Shown here one piece after another: positions 34,902 to 43,337 of a stretch of DNA of 64,000 nucleotides (position 1 is its first letter; every line of letters begins with the position of its first letter). The notes under the pieces are model-generated. The model saw only the letters and a program-made list of their open reading frames with translations. It searched no databases and was not told where the DNA came from. The stretch is taken from positions 2,666,001 through 2,730,000 of the forward strand of contig OZ245942.1 of the NCBI GenBank assembly GCA_965230065.1, read 5' to 3'. The DNA comes from G965230065 sp965230065 (GTDB lineage Bacteria > Bacteroidota > Bacteroidia > Cytophagales > Cyclobacteriaceae). The position numbers and the translations under genes are program-made.

Positions 34902-35783
34902 CTAGGCTTTAGGATGTGCTTTCTCAAAAACCTGTTTCAGCTGGTCAAGCGAATTATGTGTATAAATTTGTGTAGCTGCCAGGCTTGCATGCCCCAACAA
35001 GTCTTTTATCGCATTAAGGTCTGCCCCGTTGTCCAGTAAATGCGTGGCAAACGTATGCCTTAAAACGTGCGGGCTGCGTTTATCAATATTTGTGAATTCG
35101 TCAAGATATTTTCTTACAGTGCGGTATACCATCATTGGATAGCATTGCTCACCTTTGTTAGTTACCAGTAGGTAATAGTCTGACGTTTTGCCAAAGCATT
35201 TACGTTTTTCATTAATATAATTTTCTATCAACAACAGCAAAGAGTCATAGCATGGAATGATCCTTTCTTTATTTCCTTTCCCTTCAACCTTCATGTTTTT
35301 CTCTTCAAGATACACCTGAGACGTGCGCAAATGCGTCATTTCAGAAAGCCGCATACCTGTACCATAAAATAGCTCTATGAGTAGGCGGTCGCGTAATCCG
35401 GGAAAATCAGTAGGAAATTCATGCGCATCCAACAAGTTAAATATTTCTTTTACCTGCACAAAAGAAGGGAGAGGGTACTTTGCCTTTAGTGCTTTTACTT
35501 TATGTGTTGGATTTTTTTTGATATGGCCCCGTTGATGAAGAAACTTAAAAAAAGACCGGAGTGTACTCACCTTACGGTTCACTGTTCTGGCTGTATTTTT
35601 CCGGCTGATCAAATCTACAATCCATGCCCGGATATCTTCATGATTGACATGTATGATATTAGTGTTGGGAGCATGATACCGGAGAAAAGCGGTGAACTGT
35701 TTTAAATCGTTCTTATACGAGGTGATCGTATATTCACTCGCTCTTTTTTCGTAAGTCAGGAATCTGAGGAAAGAATCAACCAT
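34902..35783 (-). CDS. XerC/XerD-family tyrosine recombinase
   Basis: The 293-residue protein has the N-terminal SAM-like DNA-binding domain (about 1-90) and a catalytic domain with all residues present: Arg145 (YGTGMR), Lys169 (EGKGNKER), His239 and Arg242 (SPHVLRHTFATHLL), His265 (DLLGHASL) and nucleophile Tyr274 (QIYTH). Position between rpsU and hpf is that of the chromosomal xerC/xerD-type gene in Bacteroidota and not a mobile integrase. It should resolve chromosome dimers at dif with a second Xer protein. Whether this is XerC or XerD cannot be told here. Confidence 0.93.
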   Translation of the reverse strand: MVDSFLRFLTYEKRASEYTITSYKNDLKQFTAFLRYHAPNTNIIHVNHEDIRAWIVDLISRKNTARTVNRKVSTLRSFFKFLHQRGHIKKNPTHKVKALKAKYPLPSFVQVKEIFNLLDAHEFPTDFPGLRDRLLIELFYGTGMRLSEMTHLRTSQVYLEEKNMKVEGKGNKERIIPCYDSLLLLIENYINEKRKCFGKTSDYYLLVTNKGEQCYPMMVYRTVRKYLDEFTNIDKRSPHVLRHTFATHLLDNGADLNAIKDLLGHASLAATQIYTHNSLDQLKQVFEKAHPKA

Positions 35784-35848
35784 GCTGGCGTTGCAAATTA
35801 TTACAAGACCAACATAATGAAAACTGGTGAAAAATGTTAATACAACGC

Positions 35849-36043
35849 CTAATAATTTTCTTCGGCGTACTTTTTCTGTCTGTAAGCAGCTTTCAGTTTT
35901 ACATTTCTCTTCTTGATAGAAGGTTTCTCAAAATGAGTTCTTGACCGTAATTCTCTCAGTACACCAGCTTTTTCAAACTTTTTCTTAAAACGCTTCAGCG
36001 CTTTGTCAATAGATTCGTTTTCTTTTACGTTTACAATAATCAT
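35849..36043 (-). CDS. rpsU: Small ribosomal subunit protein bS21
   Basis: The 64-residue protein MIIVNVKENESIDKALKRF, then KKKFEKAGVLRELRSRTHFEKPS, is a standard bS21. In Bacteroidota bS21 helps to mask the anti-Shine-Dalgarno end of 16S rRNA. The gene heads the rpsU-xer-hpf row. The 20 bases before the ATG (AAAATAAAATGACGAT next to the start) contain no Shine-Dalgarno motif, unlike the strong one reported for rpsU in Flavobacterium. A matching promoter upstream predicts a leader of only about 18 bases. Confidence 0.96.
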   Translation of the reverse strand: MIIVNVKENESIDKALKRFKKKFEKAGVLRELRSRTHFEKPSIKKRNVKLKAAYRQKKYAEENY

Positions 36044-36066
36044 ATCGTCATTTTATTTTTGGCTTG

Positions 36067-36097
36067 CAAAAATATACAATTGCTATTTGTAAGCAAT
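36067..36097 (-). promoter_or_regulatory. Bacteroidota-type promoter for rpsU
   Basis: On the minus strand ATTG (36097-36094), a 19-base spacer and TATTTTTG (36074-36067) fit the consensus, with an incomplete -33. Transcription would start near 36061, 18 bases before the rpsU ATG. Confidence 0.6.
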
Positions 36098-36313
36098 ATA
36101 TTATGCCCAATAATTTAACAAAATTTACGCAAAAGTAAGTTCCTTGCATAATGAGCACCAAAAATAAACAGTAATCCTCTCAATAATTTCCTTTATGTGG
36201 TACGATCTTGGTAAGAAATAATTGTTTTTTTTAGTATTTCTGCAAGAATCAATTACTTTTGTGCTTATTACATAATTGCAAGTTTTTAATAATAAAATAC
36301 AAATTGTTATAAT

Positions 36314-37627
36314 ATGAAAATAGCAGTCGTCGGAACCGGTTATGTTGGGCTGGTTACAGGAACATGTTTTGCAGAAACAGGTAATACTGTTACCTGTGTG
36401 GATATTGATATAGAAAAAGTTGCGAAGCTTAATTCGGGGCAAATGCCCATTTACGAACCGGGGTTAGATGCTTTATTTGAGAGAAATGTAAATCAAGGCA
36501 GGCTGCATTTTACAACAAGCTTGGCAGAAGGGATTAAAGAGGCAAAAATCATTTTCCTGGCTCTGCCCACTCCTCCGGGTGAAGATGGTTCTGCCGATTT
36601 GCAATATGTTTTGAAGGTAGCCGATGATCTGGGGCCACTACTGGATGATTATACTATTATCGTTGATAAAAGTACTGTTCCGGTAGGCACTGCCGATAAA
36701 GTACATGCAAAAATTGCTGCCAATGCAAAAGTAGAATTTGATGTGGTTTCTAACCCTGAGTTTTTGCGGGAAGGTGTAGCGGTAGAAGATTTTATGAAAC
36801 CTGACCGGGTGGTAATCGGTACTTCATCACAAAAAGCACAGGATGTGATGGGCAGGCTGTATGAACCCCTGGTAAGGCAAGGCAATCCTGTTATTTTTAT
36901 GGATGAAAAGTCAGCTGAACTCACCAAATATGCAGCTAACTCCTTCCTGGCTACCAAAATTACTTTCATGAATGAAATAGCGAATCTTTGCGAACTGCTG
37001 GGTGCTGATGTGGACCAGGTGCGTAAAGGAATGGGTACTGATACCCGGATTGGCAAACGGTTTCTGTTTGCAGGTATCGGCTATGGCGGAAGCTGTTTCC
37101 CGAAAGATGTGCAGGCATTGGCAAAATCGGCCAGGGATGCAAAATACGACTTCAAAATCCTGAACGCTGTAATGGATATCAACAGCGATCAGAAAACGAA
37201 GCTTTTTGAAACGATTAAAGGTTATTTCAATGGCGATTTGAAGGATAAAACCATTGCCATTTGGGGGTTGGCATTCAAGCCTTATACCGATGACATCCGG
37301 GAAGCCCCCTCGTTGGCTAATATTAAACTTTTATTGCAGGAAGGCGCCAACTTGAAGGTGTACGATCCTGAAGCTATGAAAAATGTACGCAACCTGATAG
37401 GAGACGAAGTAGACTATTGTGTTGATGAATATCATGCGGCAGAAAACGCTGATGCTATTTTTATTGTTACAGAATGGCCTATTTTCCGTACTCCGGATTT
37501 TGAAAAACTTTCATCTATTTTGAAGAATAAGGTAATTTTTGATGGAAGAAACTTATATTCGCCCGAAAGAATGAAAGAATTAGGTTATACTTATTACAGT
37601 ATAGGACGAACAAGCATTCATGACTAA
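36314..37627 (+). CDS. ugd: UDP-glucose 6-dehydrogenase
   Basis: The 437-residue enzyme has the NAD-binding start MKIAVVGTGYVGLVTGTCFAE, STVPVGTADKV, SNPEFLREGVAVEDF, the helix KYAANSFLATKI and the catalytic Cys in GGSCFPKD. It oxidises UDP-glucose to UDP-glucuronate in the cytoplasm. It overlaps the next gene by 8 bases, whose product uses UDP-glucuronate, so the two steps are coupled. Confidence 0.96.
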   Translation: MKIAVVGTGYVGLVTGTCFAETGNTVTCVDIDIEKVAKLNSGQMPIYEPGLDALFERNVNQGRLHFTTSLAEGIKEAKIIFLALPTPPGEDGSADLQYVLKVADDLGPLLDDYTIIVDKSTVPVGTADKVHAKIAANAKVEFDVVSNPEFLREGVAVEDFMKPDRVVIGTSSQKAQDVMGRLYEPLVRQGNPVIFMDEKSAELTKYAANSFLATKITFMNEIANLCELLGADVDQVRKGMGTDTRIGKRFLFAGIGYGGSCFPKDVQALAKSARDAKYDFKILNAVMDINSDQKTKLFETIKGYFNGDLKDKTIAIWGLAFKPYTDDIREAPSLANIKLLLQEGANLKVYDPEAMKNVRNLIGDEVDYCVDEYHAAENADAIFIVTEWPIFRTPDFEKLSSILKNKVIFDGRNLYSPERMKELGYTYYSIGRTSIHD

Positions 37628-38576
37628 AAAAAGAATACTCATCACCGGAGGAGCCGGTTTTCTTGGCTCTCACCTTTGCGAACGCTTTCTGAAAGAAGGT
37701 TATTCTGTTGTAGCAATGGATAACCTTATTACCGGCGACCTGAAGAACATCGAGCATCTGATGCACCGGGCTGATTTTGAATATTATCATAAAGATATAT
37801 CCAATTTTGTGCATGTACCCGGCGAGCTGGATTATATTCTCCATTTTGCTTCACCGGCCAGTCCTATTGATTATTTGCGCATGCCCATCCAGACCCTGAA
37901 AGTAGGCTCTCTGGGAACGCACAATATGCTGGGGCTTGCCCGGGCCAAAAAAGCCCGTATTTTGGTGGCTTCTACCTCTGAAGTATATGGCGACCCTACG
38001 GTACACCCGCAAAATGAATCTTATTGGGGCAACGTAAACCCCATTGGTCCCCGCGGTGTGTATGATGAGGCCAAGCGGTTTCAGGAGGCTATTACGATGG
38101 CTTATCACAAAGTGCATGGACTGGAAACCCGGATTATCAGGATATTCAACACTTATGGCCCACGGATGCGGTTGAACGATGGTCGGGTACTTCCTACTTT
38201 CATTGGGCAGGCATTGCGGGGCGAAGACCTCTCCGTATTTGGCGATGGCTCACAAACCCGCTCTTTCTGCTATGTAGACGATTTGGTAGAGGGGATATAC
38301 CGTTTGTTGTTAAGTGACTTTACAGAACCTGTCAACATTGGCAACCCCGATGAAATTACCATTAAAGAATTTGCCGATGAAATTATCAAACTCACAGGCA
38401 CCGACCAGACAGTGATTTATAAGCCGCTTCCCCAGGATGATCCCATGCAACGGCAACCCGACATTAGCCGTGCCAAAGAAGTACTGGGATGGGAACCAAA
38501 ATACTCCCGTGCTGAAGGCTTAAAGTTGACGCTGGAGTATTTCAAGAAAAAAGTAGCGGAAGAGCAAAATAAGTAA
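37620..38576 (+). CDS. UDP-glucuronate decarboxylase (UDP-xylose synthase)
   Basis: The 318-residue SDR-family protein has the NAD motif TGGAGFLGSHLC, FASPASPIDYLRMPIQTLKVGSLGT, the catalytic Ser-Thr/Tyr/Lys set (STSEVYGDP, GVYDEAKRFQE) and NTYGPRMRLNDGRV, all typical of UXS. It converts UDP-glucuronate to UDP-xylose for capsule or LPS glycans. Its ATG lies within the end of ugd. A UDP-galacturonate-type substrate is less likely given the ASPASPxDY motif of UXS. Confidence 0.93.
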   Translation: MTKKRILITGGAGFLGSHLCERFLKEGYSVVAMDNLITGDLKNIEHLMHRADFEYYHKDISNFVHVPGELDYILHFASPASPIDYLRMPIQTLKVGSLGTHNMLGLARAKKARILVASTSEVYGDPTVHPQNESYWGNVNPIGPRGVYDEAKRFQEAITMAYHKVHGLETRIIRIFNTYGPRMRLNDGRVLPTFIGQALRGEDLSVFGDGSQTRSFCYVDDLVEGIYRLLLSDFTEPVNIGNPDEITIKEFADEIIKLTGTDQTVIYKPLPQDDPMQRQPDISRAKEVLGWEPKYSRAEGLKLTLEYFKKKVAEEQNK

Positions 38577-38605
38577 TCTGCACAAAATAAGATTTCCTCA
38601 TCATT

Positions 38606-39625
38606 ATGGGTAAGAAAATCATTGTAACCGGCGGGGCTGGCTATATAGGTTCGCATACTGTTGTTGAACTTTTTAACTCAGGATACGAACCCATTGTGAT
38701 CGATAATTTTGCCAATGCTGAGAAGCGCACTATTGACGGTATTCTTCAGATTACCGGAAAACAGGTGAAATTATACGAAGGCGACTGTAATGATGTGAAT
38801 TTCTTAACCTCTGTGCTCGAGAAAGAAAATTCGGTAGAGGGAATAATTCATTTTGCAGCCTACAAAGCCGTAGGAGAGTCTGTACGGGAACCCCTTAAAT
38901 ATTATCGTAATAATTTGGTTTCTACCCTGGCTTTGCTGGAGCTTATGCCTCGTTTCGGTATCAAAAACTTCGTGTTCTCATCTTCATGCACGGTATATGG
39001 CGAACCCGACAAGCTGCCCGTAACGGAAGCTACTCCAAAAAAACCTGCTGAATCGCCATATGGCAATACCAAACAGGTTTGCGAAGAAATAATTGAGGAT
39101 ACCGTAAAAAGTGGGGCTTCTATTAAAGCCATTCCCTTGCGATATTTTAATCCCATCGGTGCCCATCCCTCCGCAGCTATTGGAGAATTACCTTTAGGGG
39201 TTCCCAATAATTTGGTGCCTTTTGTTACCCAAACGGCTGCCGGGCTTCGTGAAAAAATCACTGTTTTTGGCGATGATTACAATACAGCAGATGGCACCTG
39301 CATTCGCGATTACATCCATGTGGTAGACCTGGCCATTGCCCACGTAAAAGCATTGGAATACCTTGACAAACAACCTGAAGACCAATTTTACGATGTTTTT
39401 AATATTGGTACGGGCAAAGGAAACTCAGTAATGGAGGTAGTAAAAACTTTTGAGGAAGTGAATAACCTCGAACTCAATTATACCATTGGCCCCCGCCGCT
39501 CTGGTGATGTAGAGCAGGTATATGCCGATGTTTCCAAAGCCGAAAACCAGCTAAACTGGAAAGCCGAACGAAATCTTGAACAATCCCTCCGCGATGCCTG
39601 GCGGTGGCAGGAGGCGATCAGTTAG
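38606..39625 (+). CDS. galE: UDP-glucose 4-epimerase
   Basis: The 339-residue protein has TGGAGYIGSHTVVEL, FAAYKAVGESVREPLKYY, the active-site Ser and Tyr-x3-Lys (SSSCTVYGEP, SPYGNTKQVCEE) and YFNPIGAHPSAAIGE. It interconverts UDP-glucose and UDP-galactose. It follows the UDP-xylose synthase gene by 29 bases and likely shares its transcript, completing a nucleotide-sugar cassette. Confidence 0.97.
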   Translation: MGKKIIVTGGAGYIGSHTVVELFNSGYEPIVIDNFANAEKRTIDGILQITGKQVKLYEGDCNDVNFLTSVLEKENSVEGIIHFAAYKAVGESVREPLKYYRNNLVSTLALLELMPRFGIKNFVFSSSCTVYGEPDKLPVTEATPKKPAESPYGNTKQVCEEIIEDTVKSGASIKAIPLRYFNPIGAHPSAAIGELPLGVPNNLVPFVTQTAAGLREKITVFGDDYNTADGTCIRDYIHVVDLAIAHVKALEYLDKQPEDQFYDVFNIGTGKGNSVMEVVKTFEEVNNLELNYTIGPRRSGDVEQVYADVSKAENQLNWKAERNLEQSLRDAWRWQEAIS

Positions 39626-39630
39626 TTTTT

Positions 39631-39659
39631 AGTTTAAAGTTTAATGTTTGGAGTTTAAC
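39631..39659. repeat. AT-rich dispersed repeat, copy 2
   Basis: Shares AAGTTTAATGTTTGGAGTT (39637-39655) exactly with 30583-30601. The inverted form CAAACTCCAAACTT follows at about 39677-39690, so this copy can also fold back. Confidence 0.5.
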
Positions 39660-39688
39660 TTCAAACTAAAAATAACAAACTCCAAACT

Positions 39689-40402
39689 TCATTTAAGCTG
39701 CCGCAAATACATCTGTATCGTATTTTCCAATCCGAAATAAAGCGCATCGCAAATGAGGGCGTGGCCAATGGATACTTCTTCAAGATAAGGAATCCTTTCT
39801 TTCAGGTATTTTAAATTATCCAAATCTAAATCATGTCCGGCGTTGATGCCCAAGCCCAGTTGGTGGGCTAATTCAGCACTTTCTACATAAGCGTGGATGG
39901 ATTTTTCGCGGTCAGTGTGATAGTTTCTGGCATAGCTTTCCGTGTATAACTCAATGCGGTCAGTGCCTACGTTGGCAGCACCTTCCACCATCTTTTTGTC
40001 GGGGTCTACAAAAATGGAAGTGCGTACGCCGTAGCTTTTGATTTCATCAATAACTTCTTGCAAAAACTCTTTTTTTTCAATCGTATTCCATCCGGCATTA
40101 GAGGTAAGCACATCGGGCGAGTCGGGTACCAAGGTGGCCTGTGCAGGCTTAACTTTCTTAATAATGTCCATATAGCGGTCGTCAGGATAGCCTTCAATAT
40201 TAAATTCGGTAGTGACCACTTGTTTGAGTTCCATCACATCATTGTAGCGAATATGGCGTTCGTCGGGGCGGGGGTGTACCGTAATGCCTTGTGCACCAAA
40301 GCGTTCGGCATCAAGGGCCACCCTGATTACATCCGGGTTATTGCCACCCCGGGCGTTCCGAAGGGTAGCAATTTTGTTGATATTTACACTGAGCTTGGTC
40401 AT
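39689..40402 (-). CDS. pdxJ: Pyridoxine 5'-phosphate synthase
   Basis: The open frame reaches 40729, but that part is antisense to the yqeY gene. The ATG at 40402 (MTKLSVNINKIATLRNARGG) is the family start and gives 237 residues. Motifs: NKIATLRNARGGNNPDV, TVHPRPDERHI, FNIEGYP, LVPDSPDVLTSNAGW and GINAGHDLDLDNL, with the active-site His and Glu of PdxJ. It condenses 1-deoxy-D-xylulose 5-phosphate with the PdxA product. It is divergent from yqeY by 61 bases. Confidence 0.96.
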   Translation of the reverse strand: MTKLSVNINKIATLRNARGGNNPDVIRVALDAERFGAQGITVHPRPDERHIRYNDVMELKQVVTTEFNIEGYPDDRYMDIIKKVKPAQATLVPDSPDVLTSNAGWNTIEKKEFLQEVIDEIKSYGVRTSIFVDPDKKMVEGAANVGTDRIELYTESYARNYHTDREKSIHAYVESAELAHQLGLGINAGHDLDLDNLKYLKERIPYLEEVSIGHALICDALYFGLENTIQMYLRQLK

Positions 40403-40463
40403 TTGTGCGTGCTTTTGCCTAATTTTACACGAAATTACAACTTCGCTAAACATTATCATAACC

Positions 40464-40919
40464 ATGAGCCTGAAACAGCAAATAGAAGCCGATATAAAAA
40501 AAGCCATGCTGGCCAAAGATAAAGATACCCTTCGGGCACTCAGGGCCATCAAATCACAGATATTGCTGGCAGAAACCGAAACCAGTAAAGGCAGTGAGCT
40601 TACCGAAGATGCTGAGATTAAGCTACTCACCAAGGCGGCCAAGCAGCGAAAAGATTCTTTGGAAGTATACCAGCAGCAGGGGCGCGAAGATTTGGCTGCT
40701 ACCGAAGCCTCTGAGTTGGAGGTAATCAACCGTTACCTGCCCCAGCAACTTTCGCAGGAAGAGCTGGAATCAAAATTAAAAGATATTATTGCCAGTGTGG
40801 GGGCCAGCGGGCCGCAGGATATGGGTAAAGTAATGGGCAAAGCCTCGCAGGAACTTGCCGGCAAAGCCGACGGAAAAACCATTGCAGCCACTGTAAAGAA
40901 ACTACTCTCAAACGGATGA
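40464..40919 (+). CDS. GatB/YqeY domain protein
   Basis: The frame opens earlier, but ATG at 40464 (MSLKQQIEADIKKAMLAKD) is the normal start, giving 151 residues. The helical YqeY signature is present: KDTLRALRAIKSQI, REDLAATEASELEVINRYLPQQLS and GKVMGKASQELAGKADGKTI. The family is the tRNA-binding C-terminal domain of GatB as a stand-alone protein; its role is not settled. It overlaps the CvpA gene by 4 bases (ATGA), suggesting translational coupling. Confidence 0.93.
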   Translation: MSLKQQIEADIKKAMLAKDKDTLRALRAIKSQILLAETETSKGSELTEDAEIKLLTKAAKQRKDSLEVYQQQGREDLAATEASELEVINRYLPQQLSQEELESKLKDIIASVGASGPQDMGKVMGKASQELAGKADGKTIAATVKKLLSNG

Positions 40920-41452
40920 CCTTTTCTATTTGGGATTTACTGTTGCTGGTTCCGCTGGTTATTGGTGTAGCCCAGGGTTTTCGTAAGGGGTTAATCATGG
41001 AACTGGTTTCCATTGCCGCCCTCGTTTTGGGTATCATTGGTGGGTTTCAGCTGATGCACCAGGGCGTAGCGTACCTGGATGACCATGTTGCTTTGGATAG
41101 CAAAATCCTGCCTTTTGTGTCATTCCTGCTTATCTTTCTGCTTATTGTGGTGGGGGTACATTTTTTAGGAAGGGCGCTCAGGTTCACCATGCGGCTTACC
41201 CCCCTGGGTATGTTCGACAGCCTGGGTGGTGCAGCCCTCGGTTTGTTAAAGTGGGCTTTTGGGCTGAGTGTGTTATTATGGTTGTTAGACATGGCCGAAG
41301 TAAAAATCCCTACCGATAGCACAGTTTATCATCAGTTAAAAGCTTTTGCGCCTATGGTGATAGAAAAAAGTAAGGCCATTTTCCCTTTTACCCAGGATCT
41401 GATTGATACCATTAAAGAAATTTTTGAAAACCGGCCCAGATCTATCGTATAA
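40916..41452 (+). CDS. CvpA-family membrane protein
   Basis: The 178-residue protein has four hydrophobic segments and the family start FSIWDLLLLVPLVIGVAQGFRKGLIMEL, with the loop RLTPLGMFDSLGGAALGLLKW. CvpA homologues are linked to colicin V production in E. coli and to envelope homeostasis; the mechanism is unclear. It begins with an ATGA overlap with the upstream YqeY-like gene. Confidence 0.9.
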   Translation: MTFSIWDLLLLVPLVIGVAQGFRKGLIMELVSIAALVLGIIGGFQLMHQGVAYLDDHVALDSKILPFVSFLLIFLLIVVGVHFLGRALRFTMRLTPLGMFDSLGGAALGLLKWAFGLSVLLWLLDMAEVKIPTDSTVYHQLKAFAPMVIEKSKAIFPFTQDLIDTIKEIFENRPRSIV

Positions 41453-41505
41453 CTGTTATCAGGCAAAACCAAAGCACTAACCTCCAAATTGCCCGGTGTT
41501 GCAGG

Positions 41506-41531
41506 GGCGTCGGATGGCCGATGTCAACCGC
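41506..41531. repeat. 26-bp dispersed intergenic repeat, copy 2
   Basis: Identical to 7707-7732 at 23 of 26 positions. It sits in the gap between the convergent cvpA-like and queE genes. Both copies are flanked by AT-rich sequence. Confidence 0.6.
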
Positions 41532-41651
41532 CCCGACCTAAATAATTTTCAAATTTCCAATGCTCCAATTTATTCTAGCATCATCGTTTTTAATTTGATA
41601 CTTTAATTATTGGAATTTGTTTAGAGTTTTGTATTTAGAAATTAGGTATTA

Positions 41652-42296
41652 TTAAGGTACATCCATGTATTTGTGGGTTTGCAAAGAAATGCCCCATTGC
41701 GGGCGGTCTTTCACATAATCTATAAGGAGCGGTAGCATTTTTTCGGAAGCATCCCACTCGGGTTGCAGGTAAAGTTTGCAGTTGGGGTTTACCTTTTCGG
41801 CATTTTGTTCGGCCCATTTGAAATCACCTTTATGGGCAATCACTACTTTGAGCTCATGGGCCTGGGTGTAAATTTCCGGTACGGGCTTTTTGTTATTAAA
41901 CCGTTTGGGCGAAAGGCATACCCAATCTATATTACCCGTGAGTGGATATGCACCGGAAGTTTCAATATTGATGATAAATCCGCGTGCATGCAGGGCGTTG
42001 CAAAGCGTACCTAAGTCGTACATCAGGGGTTCGCCCCCCGTAATTACGGCAAGCCTGCCGGGGTGTGCAGCAGCCATGGTGGCAATTTCTTCTACTGCAA
42101 TCATCGGAAATTTAGAGGCATCCCACGATTCTTTTACATCGCACCACACACAGCCTACATCGCACCCGCCCAAGCGGATAAAATAGGCGGCTTTTCCCTG
42201 ATGAAAACCCTCTCCCTGAATGGTGTAGAACGATTCCATCAGGGGCAGTGCTTCTGTTTTTGTCTGTGTTTCTTCCAAATTATTCAAACCATTCAT
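41652..42296 (-). CDS. queE: 7-carboxy-7-deazaguanine synthase
   Basis: The 214-residue radical-SAM enzyme has the motif GGCDVGCVWC (Cys45, 49, 52; C-x3-C-x2-C), SFYTIQGEG before it, and VITGGEPL and NIETSGAYPL after it. It makes the deazaguanine core of queuosine from 6-carboxy-tetrahydropterin. queC and queD are not adjacent. The last residues (ISLQTHKYMDVP) match the family C-terminus. Confidence 0.95.
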   Translation of the reverse strand: MNGLNNLEETQTKTEALPLMESFYTIQGEGFHQGKAAYFIRLGGCDVGCVWCDVKESWDASKFPMIAVEEIATMAAAHPGRLAVITGGEPLMYDLGTLCNALHARGFIINIETSGAYPLTGNIDWVCLSPKRFNNKKPVPEIYTQAHELKVVIAHKGDFKWAEQNAEKVNPNCKLYLQPEWDASEKMLPLLIDYVKDRPQWGISLQTHKYMDVP

Positions 42297-42528
42297 AATC
42301 TAACGAATGCAAAGCTACAGTGCAAAAGGGCAATCTGCCATGAATTTCTCTGATTTTACAAAGCAGGGATAAACGAGAGGGTCTGATTAAATTTTAAGAA
42401 AAATAATCTTTATTTACAGATAGTTTTATATAATTTGCAAATTACACCTTGTGTTTTTACCAGAATACCACGAGATTAAAAGATGACCTTTGTCCGGTTA
42501 AGCAGATTCGCCATAGTGAAATAAAACA

Positions 42529-43137
42529 ATGAAAAGCCCGGGTATAGACGATACTACCGATACCGCTTTGTGGAATTCCTTCAAAATGGGAAACCAGCAT
42601 GTTTTTCAGTGCATTTATGAGAAAAACATCAGCATACTGACAAACTATGGGCTGCGTATTTGTGCAGACAAAGAAGTGGTAAAAGACGCAATTCACGATA
42701 TGTTTGTGGATTTGTGGCGAAACCGCATGCATTTAGGGCATACTGAAGCCATCAGGTTTTACTTACTCAAAGCACTTAGGCGAAACCTGCTTAAAAAATT
42801 AACAGACAACCGGAAAAAAGCCTGCGAAGACATCACCACATTTGGCGACCACCTGCTTTTTGAGTTTTCGCATGAATTGAAAATCACACAATCGGAACTG
42901 CAACAAGAGCAGGTTAACAGGCTTTATAGTGAGTTAGAAAAACTTTCCTCTCGTCAGAAAGAAGTGCTTTTTTTACGTTTTTTTGGTGGCTTTACCTCCA
43001 GCGAGATTGCCGAAATTTTGGGAGTTAATCCCCAGTCTGCCTACAACCTCATCCACCGCAGCCTGGCTGTACTAAGGGAGAATATGGATTACTCGGCCAT
43101 TACCCCGCTTCTTTTTCTCCTTTTTGGGATGTGTTAA
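42529..43137 (+). CDS. ECF sigma factor (FecI-like)
   Basis: The 202-residue protein has region 2 (VFQCIYEKNISILTNYGLRI, then VVKDAIHDMFVDLWRNR) and region 4 (LSSRQKEVLFLRFFGGFTSSEIAEILGVNPQSAYNLIHRSLAVLRE). It is the sigma factor of a cell-surface signalling set: FecR anti-sigma and STN-bearing SusC follow. It should switch on transcription of the susC operon when SusC binds ligand. The C-terminus extends about 15 hydrophobic residues (AITPLLFLLFGMC) past region 4, which is unusual. Confidence 0.94.
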   Translation: MKSPGIDDTTDTALWNSFKMGNQHVFQCIYEKNISILTNYGLRICADKEVVKDAIHDMFVDLWRNRMHLGHTEAIRFYLLKALRRNLLKKLTDNRKKACEDITTFGDHLLFEFSHELKITQSELQQEQVNRLYSELEKLSSRQKEVLFLRFFGGFTSSEIAEILGVNPQSAYNLIHRSLAVLRENMDYSAITPLLFLLFGMC

Positions 43138-43176
43138 GCAATTATTCAGTTTAAATCACAAAACTTTAATAGGTGT

Positions 43177-43241
43177 CCCCCTCCAAACCTCCCCCAGGGG
43201 AGGACACTGTATTTCCTCCCTTGGAGGAGGCCAGGAGGGGG
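43177..43241. repeat. GC-rich inverted repeat between sigma and anti-sigma genes
   Basis: The arms 43177-43203 and 43215-43241 are complementary at 22 of 27 positions. They begin with CCCCCTCC and end with GGAGGGGG, and each arm holds its own smaller CCTCC/GGAGG hairpin. It splits the sigma and FecR genes, 200 bases apart. I recall elements of this CCTCCCC type in many Bacteroidota intergenic regions. Confidence 0.65.
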
Positions 43242-43337
43242 AATTAATTTTTTTTCAATAAATATTCCCCTTTGTGAGTAGATCAGCAAAACAGCCTTCC
43301 TTTAATAATAAAGGTGCACGCTAAACCTGCTGAGTAA

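Noticed and set aside
34902..35783. Integrase of a mobile element
   Set aside because: The tyrosine recombinase lies in the conserved rpsU-xer-hpf order, with no attachment sites or phage genes, so it is the housekeeping Xer protein.
40403..40729. N-terminal extension of pdxJ on the minus strand
   Set aside because: It overlaps the YqeY-like gene in antisense; the normal PdxJ start is at 40402.
42420..42445. Promoter of the ECF sigma gene at TATATAATTTGC
   Set aside because: The -7 lacks one T of TAnnTTTG and no -33 TTG is at a suitable distance.
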